Shown: in pieces, positions 1 to 5,374 of the stretch
Layout: each line of letters starts with the position of its first letter
How positions within the stretch are numbered: position 1 is the stretch's first letter
From: Oscillospiraceae bacterium
Lineage (GTDB): Bacteria > Bacillota > Clostridia > Oscillospirales > Ruminococcaceae
Direction: 5' to 3'
DNA: 5,374 nucleotides
Assembly: GCA_031271475.1 (NCBI GenBank)
Contig: JAISVP010000003.1
Location: 1-5,374, forward strand
Notes under the pieces: model-generated
Told to the model about the DNA's origin: nothing
What the model saw: only the letters and a program-made list of their open reading frames with translations
Databases searched by the model: none
Made by a program: the position numbers and the translations under genes

Positions 1-135
1 TTTTTTCAGTTTAATTCTTGCATTTTCTGTTGTGAAGTGCCAATTAACAGATTTAATTTCTGAGTTATACACAATTTCCCAAGCCAAAATTTCGGCATTC
101 AAAAAATCAATATCCGGTAGGCGATGACATATTTA
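1..135 (-). pseudogene. IS630-family transposase, C-terminal fragment (truncated by window edge)
   Basis: Read on the minus strand, bases 132 to 1 give 44 codons without a stop. They contain, in order, CHRLPDIDFL, AEILAWE and VNWHFTTENARIKLKK. This matches the remembered C-terminal pattern of IS630/Tc1-like DDE transposases, in which an (R)RIPDID segment is followed by an AW..RN stretch and then W.FTT.DARIKLK.LYP close to the stop. The expected LYP and stop would lie beyond base 1. Going upstream, an in-frame TAA (bases 133-135 on the plus strand read TTA) closes the frame, and none of the expected N-terminal or catalytic DDE part appears to the right of it. I therefore read this as a decayed or 5'-deleted insertion-sequence remnant. 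The full enzyme would cut and paste DNA at TA targets; this fragment alone cannot. The family call is by eye on a short stretch. Confidence 0.62.
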
Positions 136-168
136 TCAACAGCGTAATGTAGTTTATTAACTAGAAAA

Positions 169-198
169 ACACCATTCTTTGCGAGATGGTGTCTTTTT
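169..198 (+). terminator. Intrinsic terminator, probably bidirectional
   Basis: ACACCAT (169-175) pairs with ATGGTGT (186-192). The stem extends inward by CT/AG with one bulged T, leaving a five-base loop, TTGCG. On the plus strand it is followed by CTTTTTATT. On the minus strand the A-run at 165-169 becomes a U-tract, so it can stop transcription from either side. It separates the transposase remnant from the rightward genes. On the plus strand it would end a gene lying left of the window; no plus-strand gene is visible before it. Confidence 0.82.
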
Positions 199-451
199 AT
201 TCTCAATCCATCACCGCCTCTGTCTGTATTTTTATTTATCGCAAAAATGGACAATGAAAATAATATTCACAATTTCTTTGTAATATTGTACAATGCCGCC
301 TATGCTAATTTGTACAATTTTCACAGAGTTTTTTTGGTGCTCTTCATCCATATTTAACCGAGTTACGCAATATCCGTATTTCAAATGTCGATATATGTAT
401 ATATTGGTCGAATTCATGGGATTTTCATGTGTTTTGCGTTATTTTTTAGAC
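199..451. other. AT-rich intergenic region, no gene seen
   Basis: About 250 bases with short, broken reading frames on both strands. A 61-codon minus-strand frame at 232-417 has no recognisable motif and no convincing ribosome binding site, so I do not call it. The content I can support is the pair of TTGTACAAT palindromes (separate entry), an AT-alternating stretch around 389-406, and a T-rich run just before the promoter at 452 that could act as an upstream element for RNA polymerase. Confidence 0.6.
285..318. promoter_or_regulatory. Two TTGTACAAT palindromes, possible operator pair
   Basis: The perfect 10-base palindrome ATTGTACAAT lies at 285-294, and the 8-base palindrome TTGTACAA recurs at 310-317, again followed by T. 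The nine bases TTGTACAAT are identical in both copies, with starts 24 bases apart. Perfect dyads repeated at short spacing in a gene-free region suggest binding sites for a dimeric repressor or activator. They lie about 135-165 bases upstream of the -35 box at 452, which is far for a classical repressor. I cannot name the regulator, and AT-rich DNA gives such dyads by chance fairly often. Confidence 0.3.
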
Positions 452-480
452 TTGACAAATAAGAACTAATCATGTATAAT
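452..480 (+). promoter_or_regulatory. Consensus sigma-A (sigma-70 type) promoter
   Basis: TTGACA (452-457), a spacer of exactly 17 bases (458-474) and TATAAT (475-480) match the housekeeping consensus at all twelve positions. The sequence ahead of it, TTATTTTTTAGAC, is T-rich like an UP element. Transcription should start near 487-488 and run rightward through the leader and the CAP-like gene, and perhaps on into the surface protein at 1381, since no clear terminator lies between. Such a perfect promoter is expected to be strong unless repressed. Confidence 0.85.
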
Positions 481-487
481 GTAAGAT

Positions 488-623
488 ATGGGAAATAAAA
501 TACTATTCAAACTACTAAGGAATGGGGCGATTCCGATGGTTTATTTATATTGACGGTATCCGTCATACGATATACTGTCATTACAGAGCGTACTTTTCAA
601 GCACGGAACATATATCGGTATAA
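488..623 (+). other. Leader region before the CAP-like gene, no clear start codon
   Basis: The predicted transcript start coincides with an ATG at 488 (22 codons, ends with TGA at 551-553). The only purine-rich ribosome-binding-like run, AAGGA at 517-521, touches the ATG at 522. The frame from that ATG is the CAP frame, but it stops at TAA 621-623. GGAAT (519-523) and ATTCC (530-534) could form a small hairpin. No known riboswitch is recognised. The most economical reading is that this is the damaged 5' end of the CAP gene, where the start and the signal peptide should be. Confidence 0.4.
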
Positions 624-1292
624 GTGTCAGATGTTTATATCTGCACGTTATTTCCCTTAAGTTTTGAGATCGGCAGTTTGATCTTTGCCGCATTTGGCAA
701 AGGTTCACAAAGCGGTGAAGTAGCGAACATTTCAACTGTTTCTGCTGAAGCCGCAACCTCGATAACAGATATAACGGAGTTGAAGAGTTATGTCTTAGGA
801 GTGACTGCTGCGGAAACGGGTGCCTTGCACAGTGAGTATACTTCTCTTGAATTAGCGAAAACAAAAGAAGAGGTTTTGAGTCAAACGCAAACGGAATATC
901 ATGCAGACGCTTCCGAGCTTTAAGTTTTTCGATTATTTAATGTCGAGCGTGCAACTAATGGTGTAGCGCCTTTAAAATGGCATGATGAGCTTGCAAATGT
1001 GGCGAGATTGCATAGTATTGATATGGCAGAACGTGATTTTATCAGTCACACCTGTCCGTCAGACTTTGATTGCTATGACCGCATACTAAATGCAAGACTT
1101 CAGTTTGGAAAACAATGGGGTTCAAATGAAAACATCTGTGCGGGAGCTACAACTCCTGAAAATGCGGTGAAAGCTTGGATGGATTCAGCAGGGCATAGGA
1201 ATGTTATTCTAAACCCAGACCATACTTATGTGAGCATAGGACGGCACGGCAATTTATGGACGGCAGATTTTACATTCATATTACGGGAGTAA
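624..1292 (+). pseudogene. CAP/SCP-domain secreted protein gene, interrupted by an in-frame stop
   Basis: One reading frame runs from GTG 624 to TAA 1290-1292, broken only by TAA at 921-923. After the break the frame gives VFRLFNVERATNG, LKWHDELANVARLHSIDMA, an SHT segment, NENICAG and AVKAWMDSAGHRNVIL. These are the ordered landmarks of the CAP (SCP/PR-1, SCP-like extracellular) fold, including the His residues and the Glu of the ENI motif that line its cavity. In relatives the residue before VFRL is usually part of the first CAP helix, so the stop falls inside the domain. One base change (TAA from GAA) would restore a plausible Glu. The roughly 95 residues before it look like a linker or helical region and are not recognised. 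GTG 624 follows a stop directly, has no ribosome binding site, and gives only a poor hydrophobic stretch, so the natural start and signal peptide seem lost. Bacterial CAP proteins are usually secreted or wall-associated, with uncertain biochemical role. A sequencing error at 921 is the main alternative to a true pseudogene. Confidence 0.72.
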
Positions 1293-1300
1293 TTCCGTAA
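1281..1300 (+). other. Small hairpin overlapping the CAP gene stop codon
   Basis: TTACGGGA (1281-1288) can pair with TTCCGTAA (1293-1300), with one G-U pair and a GTAA loop. It is followed by AAGATTTTCGG, which has no proper U-tract. It could be a weak terminator or a transcript-end or processing structure between the two genes. Chance is also possible. Confidence 0.25.
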
Positions 1301-1364
1301 AAGATTTTCGGTGTTGAACACATTAATATCGGAATACCAATTGCAAAAACAAAATAAAATAATC

Positions 1365-1373
1365 AAAGAGGAG
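1365..1373 (+). promoter_or_regulatory. Ribosome binding site of the large surface protein
   Basis: AAAGAGGAG lies seven bases before ATG 1381. This near-perfect Shine-Dalgarno sequence, together with the signal peptide that begins at this ATG, fixes the start of the large gene. Confidence 0.92.
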
Positions 1374-1380
1374 AAAAAAT

Positions 1381-1473
1381 ATGAAACGCAAATTTACCAA
1401 AATGATAGCTATGATGCTGTCACTCGTTTTCCTGCTCACGGCTGTGAGCTTCCCGTTAATGTTAAGTGCTGCC
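1381..1473 (+). other. Signal peptide of the surface protein
   Basis: This encodes residues 1-31. Lys2, Arg3, Lys4 and Lys7 form the positive start, residues 8-28 (MIAMMLSLVFLLTAVSFPLML) are strongly hydrophobic, and Ser29-Ala30-Ala31 gives a small-residue site for signal peptidase I. There is no lipobox Cys, so it is not a lipoprotein. Export is by the general Sec route. Confidence 0.9.
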
Positions 1474-4400
1474 GGATTAACCGTCATTCATGACGGTTTG
1501 GGCGAAGTGTTCTACGATAATTGGAGTACATTTCCGGCTAAGGCAAACGGTAATATCGCATACTGCCTTGAATCGGCTAAAGCTAACAGGCAGGACGGTA
1601 CTTATAGCGGACGTTATTTGGAAGCAAGTCAAAATGTACTGCTTTTCAAGAGTGCGTATTATCTTTATGGCGGTCCGGGATGGGAAGAATTTCAAGGGAC
1701 TTTTTACAGTTACTTCCCGGATGCATCAAAAGCACCCGGATATACTCACGCCGTCCTCGCCTATATATGGAGCGGCGATACTTACGGATTGCGGACTGTA
1801 TCCATCTTAAATGTTCAACAGCTGCTTCTTGATATAGACAGAATGCCTATGCCGTCCGCCGGATTTAGGGTGTTTGTTTATGGAGAAGGCAGTACGGTTT
1901 TCCAAGCTTATTTAGGCTGGGAGTACGCACCACCGGTATATGAGCCTATAGAACTTTTAAAAACATCAAACTACGGTACTGTAGAAGGATTTGATTTTCA
2001 CATTACAAAATCTGACGGCACAGAAATTGGCGTTTTTACAAGTGGTAAAAGCGGCAGAGTCCATGTCCCTGACCTTGTTGCGGGACAGTACAAAATCGAA
2101 GAAATCAACCTTTCGGAAGATTACGTTAAGCCGGGTTCTGTTGAAATAACAGTTGTAGAGGGCGGAACAAATGCCTTTGAATTCTCCAATATTAAAAAAA
2201 TGGGAATTATCCGAATTCAAAAGACTGATGCTAACCCAGCAATGGGCGGCTATTCTCTTGCCGGAGCGGTCTTTGACGTGAAAGATTCAGAAGGTAAAAT
2301 TGTTGCCGAACTTACCACCAATGCTGACGGAAAAGCAGAAACAGGCGCTTTACCGTTGGGAACTTACACAATTAAAGAAAAAACTGCTCCAAAAGGATTT
2401 GTTCGCAACCAAAATACTTACACAGTCGTTCTTTCGGGAAATTTGGGTGAGTCAAATATTGTATACGCTCCAATTGTTACAATTGAAGAGCAACCGCAAG
2501 TCGGACGGATTAAAGTATTGAAATCAAATGCCAATCCAACATTGGGCGACTATGATTTGTCGGGTGCGTTGTTTGATATTATCGGCGACAGCGGGCTTGT
2601 CGAAACGATTAGAACCGACTCAAAGGGCGAAGCGCAAAGCGGTGATTTACGTTTAGGTGATTATACAGTTGTCGAAAAATCCGCACCTTACGGATATATT
2701 CTTAATTCTAAACAGTTTGAGATCTCTCTGTTTTACGGTGGACAGGAAACAGAAGTAGTTTATGAAACTGTTGGTGTTCCTGAAGAACCGCAGCCGGGAA
2801 TTATTCGTGTTCAAAAAAACGATGCCAACCCTGCAATGAGTATCTATCCGCTTGACGGTGCGGTTTTTGAAGTTAAAGCAGCTGAAACCATTCGTCAATT
2901 AAACGGTGAAATCATTTACAGCAAAGATGAAACCGTTGATATTATCACCACGGATGCGTTAGGAAAGGCACAAACTAAAAAATTGCCTTTAGGCTCATAT
3001 ACCGTCCAAGAAATTACTTCACCTTACGGATATGCAATAAACGGAGAAATATTTGATGTCTTGTTAAGTTATGCAGGGCAAGAGGAAACTGTAACTTACG
3101 GCGATGCAGAAATTCCTAACGAACCCATAACCGGGAAAATAAGAATTGAGGATAAAACAGGCGAGGTACTGATCGGTTCTTCCGCAGAAACAGTTTCAGA
3201 GAAAAAGCTGTTCGGAAACGATAGTATAACATATGAACGCGTTGTACCGAAATATGGCGTGCGTGCTTTATCAGGAGCTGAATTTGAAGTCAGAGTTCGT
3301 GAAGAATTTAAAACAAATGACGGAAAAGTATGGCCGGCTGATATGGTGGTAGATACGCTTTTGACAGATTCAAACGGCGAAGCTGAATCAATTGAGCTTC
3401 CGATAGACCAAAAATACTACATCGTTGAAACTGTGACACCTTACGGTATGGTAGCCGATCCTACAGAACGCGATGTTAAGTTAGAACATGAAAGTCAGAA
3501 CATTCCGGTTGTGATTGAGCGCGAAAGCATATTCAACAAACGGCAAAAAGTCGAACTCACTGTTGACAAGATTTTTGAACATATGTCAGACGATGAAAAC
3601 CATAACTATAAGCCGTACGAGTATGTTGTGTTCGGGTTGTATGCGCGGAATGATATTTATGATTTTGACGGCAGCCTTGCTATCAGTAAAGATGCCCTCA
3701 TAGAACGTGTCAGATTTGAACGTAACGGCGAACACGCAGAATTTAAAACCGATCTTCCCTTTGGCAAATACTACCTCAAAGAAATTGAATGGTCAAAATC
3801 ATATCATCCAATTTCTGAGGAAAGCGAACTTGATTTTGAATGGACAGGTAACTTAGGAATAGCTCGCGAATATATTAACAAAACCTTTACCAACATTCCC
3901 GTTACACCTGGAAATTTAAGAATTGAGAAAAAAATCCCTAAAATATTTGAACATTCAACCGGTGCCGGGCCCGCAGACGCTGGATATAAAATGAGCGACC
4001 TCGGATTTACTAAAGGACAAACTTGGGAAGAATATACACCGATTAAAATTGGAGACATTAAAAACGGAACATTCAAAGCGGATATAATTGCTGAAAAAGA
4101 ACGTTTTAAATGCGGGATTATGACTGCTGAATTTAATGAAGACGGTGATTTAACCATTAAATTTGAAACATTAAGCCACGCATATTTAGAACAGAGTGCG
4201 GCACTTGATGTAGTCAGCAATACGGGTGATTTTGTCGGTAAAGATTATGGTTCATTACCGTTCAAATCTGCAAACAAAAACTATGCAGGTGCGACCTCAG
4301 GTTCAATTACTGTTTCAGCAGAAGATTTGTCAGCGCGCGGTATCAATATCAACAACGGTAATCAAGAATTTTATGTATATTTAAGACTTGACAGAGTTGT

Positions 4401-5374
4401 TGGAGTTTATACTCACGAAGACAGGTCTTGGCTTGATGCAGAATTCGAATACGAGTTTATGGTTTTTGATTTGGAAGATTTTAAGGATTCAGCAAACAAA
4501 TGGAAAGTTCCTTACAAAGACCAGAAAGCGGTTCAAAACGCAGTTAAAACTGATGTGAACGGTATTCTCGCAAACGGTATTTTCCCAATAGCGCATCCTT
4601 TCTGCAAAGCATGGGATTACGTTTTAGTTGATTTGCCGGTTGGAAAATATCTCGTTGCTGAAATTTTCAGAGATAAAAACGGAAATATCATTGATAATCC
4701 CGACTTCGTTACAGTTAACGGTTCTGTTGGCAACGTGTACACCATAAGTTTAGACAGAACAAATACTGTAGAGGTGGTAAACGAGTTCAACGAGTTATAT
4801 GATGAAATTTACGGCGAAAAAACAACTCCCGAAGACCCTCCGACCGACCCGCCAATCACAACAACTCCCGAAGTTACAACTACACCGCCGCCTACAACCA
4901 CAGAAGTGACTACAACAGTTGAGGAAACTACTACAGTGCCGCAAACTACAACCGTTGAGGAAACCACGACTGCACCGCAGACTGCAACAGCTGAGAAAAC
5001 AACAACTGCTCCGCAGGAAACTGCAAGTGAACCTCCGGCAACTACTGAAAAAGAACCGGAAGACGAATTCATAGATATTGTTAATGATTATGTTCTTTTT
5101 TCTATGAACACCGAAAACAGTATAAACGGCATTTCGGCGAGCGGATGGAAATTCACTGTAAACGGCAATACTCATTCTAATACAAACTTTGCGGCAATGA
5201 ACATCGGAGAATTAACAGTCACAGGGTTGTGCAACACAGTAGGATCTGCAGATTTCGGCTTTTGGCATAATGTTCAAAGTCAAATTGTTGATACAATCGA
5301 ACTCCCTTATTTGTTATCAAGGATTCGCGACCGTTTAGCAGGTAATCAGATCAATCCAATTGGCGGACAGGTAG
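1381..5374 (+). CDS. Large secreted thioester-domain and Cna-B-repeat surface adhesin (3' end outside window)
   Basis: The frame is open for 1331 codons and leaves the window without a stop. Residues 1-31 are a signal peptide: a basic KRKFTK start, a hydrophobic core, and likely cleavage after SAA. Residues about 57-185 are a thioester domain with YCLE (Cys62), YGGPGW, THAVLAYIW and FQAYLGW (Gln175). Cna-B/SpaA-like beta domains follow at about 190-274, 275-374, 375-472, 473-584, 585-720 and 721-844; most show the G-Y-x-(I/V)-x-E signature. Residues 845-1060 are unrecognised, and about 1061-1140 is a last Cna-B-like unit (LPVGKYLVAE, VVNEFNE). A Thr/Pro stalk covers 1147-1228 and a new domain begins near 1229. 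Family knowledge says such proteins are surface adhesins: the internal Cys-Gln thioester can react with a target amine, and isopeptide bonds stiffen the rod. No LPXTG anchor, transmembrane segment or VaFE/T-Q ester domain is visible, but the C-terminus is missing. It may be co-transcribed with the CAP gene 88 bases upstream. Confidence 0.93.
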   Translation, partial: MKRKFTKMIAMMLSLVFLLTAVSFPLMLSAAGLTVIHDGLGEVFYDNWSTFPAKANGNIAYCLESAKANRQDGTYSGRYLEASQNVLLFKSAYYLYGGPGWEEFQGTFYSYFPDASKAPGYTHAVLAYIWSGDTYGLRTVSILNVQQLLLDIDRMPMPSAGFRVFVYGEGSTVFQAYLGWEYAPPVYEPIELLKTSNYGTVEGFDFHITKSDGTEIGVFTSGKSGRVHVPDLVAGQYKIEEINLSEDYVKPGSVEITVVEGGTNAFEFSNIKKMGIIRIQKTDANPAMGGYSLAGAVFDVKDSEGKIVAELTTNADGKAETGALPLGTYTIKEKTAPKGFVRNQNTYTVVLSGNLGESNIVYAPIVTIEEQPQVGRIKVLKSNANPTLGDYDLSGALFDIIGDSGLVETIRTDSKGEAQSGDLRLGDYTVVEKSAPYGYILNSKQFEISLFYGGQETEVVYETVGVPEEPQPGIIRVQKNDANPAMSIYPLDGAVFEVKAAETIRQLNGEIIYSKDETVDIITTDALGKAQTKKLPLGSYTVQEITSPYGYAINGEIFDVLLSYAGQEETVTYGDAEIPNEPITGKIRIEDKTGEVLIGSSAETVSEKKLFGNDSITYERVVPKYGVRALSGAEFEVRVREEFKTNDGKVWPADMVVDTLLTDSNGEAESIELPIDQKYYIVETVTPYGMVADPTERDVKLEHESQNIPVVIERESIFNKRQKVELTVDKIFEHMSDDENHNYKPYEYVVFGLYARNDIYDFDGSLAISKDALIERVRFERNGEHAEFKTDLPFGKYYLKEIEWSKSYHPISEESELDFEWTGNLGIAREYINKTFTNIPVTPGNLRIEKKIPKIFEHSTGAGPADAGYKMSDLGFTKGQTWEEYTPIKIGDIKNGTFKADIIAEKERFKCGIMTAEFNEDGDLTIKFETLSHAYLEQSAALDVVSNTGDFVGKDYGSLPFKSANKNYAGATSGSITVSAEDLSARGININNGNQEFYVYLRLDRVVGVYTHEDRSWLDAEFEYEFMVFDLEDFKDSANKWKVPYKDQKAVQNAVKTDVNGILANGIFPIAHPFCKAWDYVLVDLPVGKYLVAEIFRDKNGNIIDNPDFVTVNGSVGNVYTISLDRTNTVEVVNEFNELYDEIYGEKTTPEDPPTDPPITTTPEVTTTPPPTTTEVTTTVEETTTVPQTTTVEETTTAPQTATAEKTTTAPQETASEPPATTEKEPEDEFIDIVNDYVLFSMNTENSINGISASGWKFTVNGNTHSNTNFAAMNIGELTVTGLCNTVGSADFGFWHNVQSQIVDTIELPYLLSRIRDRLAGNQINPIGGQV
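1549..1935 (+). other. Thioester domain (TED) of the surface protein
   Basis: Residues about 57-185. The three sequence blocks of the family appear in order: aromatic-Cys-Leu-Glu at 61-64 (YCLE), THAVLAYIW at 122-130 in place of the classical TQxxΦWΦxΦ block, and FQAYL at 174-178 matching the ΦQΦΦΦ block. Family knowledge points to Cys62 and Gln175 as the thioester pair. YYLYGGPGW at 93-101 is a further hallmark of the clostridial branch as I remember it. Cys62 is the only Cys of the mature protein before residue 911, which fits a reactive rather than structural role. A TED in this N-terminal position is where adhesins carry their target-binding head. Confidence 0.75.
2203..3132 (+). repeat. 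Three tandem Cna-B units with a shared [DN]ANP[AT][ML] motif
   Basis: Units begin at residues 275 (base 2203), 375 (2503) and 473 (2797), with lengths of about 100, 98 and 112 residues. Each opens with IIRIQKTDANPAMG, RIKVLKSNANPTLG or IIRVQKNDANPAMS, continues with L.GA.F(D/E)(V/I), then a LG.YT(I/V).E block followed by .(A/S)P(K/Y)G(F/Y). They are clearly copies of one ancestral unit that has diverged, so the array grew by duplication. The neighbouring domains at 190-274, 585-720 and 721-844 share the fold signature but not the ANP motif. The third unit is longer because of extra residues around 505-520. Confidence 0.85.
4822..5061 (+). repeat. Thr/Pro-rich stalk with a 36-base tandem repeat
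   Basis: Residues 1148-1227 consist almost wholly of Thr, Pro, Glu, Val, Gln and Ala. Within it, bases 4909-5016 hold three in-register 12-residue units: TTTVEETTTVPQ, TTTVEETTTAPQ and TATAEKTTTAPQ. The copies differ largely at third codon positions between units 1 and 2 and more in unit 3. Such segments act as extended, protease-resistant and often O-glycosylated spacers in surface proteins. It separates the Cna-B part from the last visible domain. The repeat makes the complementary strand look like long open frames of low complexity; these are not genes. Confidence 0.88.
5062..5374 (+). other. Domain after the stalk, with an NGNTHSN motif, cut by the window edge
   Basis: Residues 1228-1331 and continuing. 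After the stalk comes DIVNDYVLFSMNTENSINGI, then SASGWKFTVNGNTHSNTNF, then ELTVTGLCNTVGS. The alternation of short strands with N-G-N-x-H-S-N and T-V-x-G turns looks like a solenoid-type beta domain. I remember similar NG(N/D)VHSN segments in secreted clostridial proteins with varied annotation, including pilus-assembly-like ones, but I cannot assign a named family. The tail ELPYLLSRIRDRLAG looks helical. Cys1284 is one of only four Cys in the mature visible protein. Confidence 0.4.

Noticed and set aside
232..417. A 61-codon minus-strand frame in the intergenic region.
   Set aside because: Its composition follows the AT-rich DNA, the product is not recognisable, and it is not the missing part of the transposase.
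488..623. A copper-amine-oxidase-type or other wall domain split over frames in the leader (IDGIR, YRAYF).
   Set aside because: The resemblance is only a few residues and needs several frameshifts, so it cannot be supported.
541..864. A 107-codon minus-strand frame opposite the CAP gene's 5' half.
   Set aside because: No motif or ribosome binding site; the plus frame continues into a real CAP domain.
999..1292. An independent short CAP gene starting at GTG 999.
   Set aside because: No ribosome binding site precedes it, and this start would cut off the first CAP helix, which is clearly encoded just upstream in the same frame.
1293..1380. A separate promoter for the adhesin (TTGAAC at 1314 with weak -10-like sequences).
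   Set aside because: Spacing and -10 match are poor; the region is simply A-rich.
1490..1810. A 106-codon plus-strand frame in another register.
   Set aside because: It overlaps the thioester domain, whose frame shows family motifs; this one shows none.
3804..4220. A 138-codon minus-strand frame.
   Set aside because: It lies wholly opposite the well-supported adhesin frame, with no recognisable protein pattern.
4795..5175. Long minus-strand frames opposite the Thr/Pro stalk (also 4809-5072), rich in Cys/Ser/Arg or Val/Gly.
   Set aside because: They are complements of the ACA/CCG-rich repeat in the large gene, have low-complexity products, and have no ribosome binding site.
1381..5374. VaFE/T-Q ester-bond domains or an LPXTG anchor, often found in such proteins.
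   Set aside because: Neither motif is present in the visible 1331 residues; they may lie beyond the right edge.

Overview
The window looks like chromosomal DNA of an anaerobic Gram-positive Clostridia-type bacterium (Firmicutes). The evidence is the moderately AT-rich base composition, a perfect sigma-A/sigma-70 promoter, a strong AGAGGAG ribosome binding site, and one very large secreted surface protein built from a thioester domain and Cna-B/SpaA-type domains. I cannot place it to genus from sequence alone.

Layout. Bases 1-135 (minus strand) hold the C-terminal end of an IS630-family transposase. It lacks its N-terminal part inside the window and runs off the left edge. A strong, probably bidirectional intrinsic terminator follows at 169-198. 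Bases 199-451 are AT-rich and without a gene, but carry two copies of a TTGTACAAT palindrome 24 bases apart. A perfect TTGACA-17-TATAAT promoter at 452-480 reads rightward into an odd leader (488-623) and then into a gene for a secreted CAP/SCP-like protein (624-1292). That gene is broken by one in-frame TAA at 921-923, and no convincing start or signal peptide can be found, so it is probably a pseudogene.

The main feature starts at 1381 and stays open to the right edge (1331 codons and still open). It encodes a secreted, multi-domain surface protein. In order it has: a signal peptide; a thioester domain (Cys62 and Gln175 as the likely bond pair); about six Cna-B/SpaA-like beta domains, three of them sharing a DANPAM-type motif; an unrecognised segment of about 210 residues ending in another Cna-B-like domain; a Thr/Pro-rich stalk with a 36-base tandem repeat; and a further domain with an NGNTHSN motif, cut by the window edge. 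Such proteins are normally adhesins: the thioester domain can bond covalently to a host or environmental target, and isopeptide-stabilised domains form a stiff rod.

The CAP gene and the adhesin lie on the same strand, 88 bases apart, with no good promoter or terminator between them. They may form one transcription unit of secreted proteins driven from 452-480. No sortase motif, partner gene, tRNA, rRNA or CRISPR array is visible. The parts I could not explain are the 845-1060 segment and the C-terminal domain of the adhesin, and the scrambled 5' part of the CAP gene.
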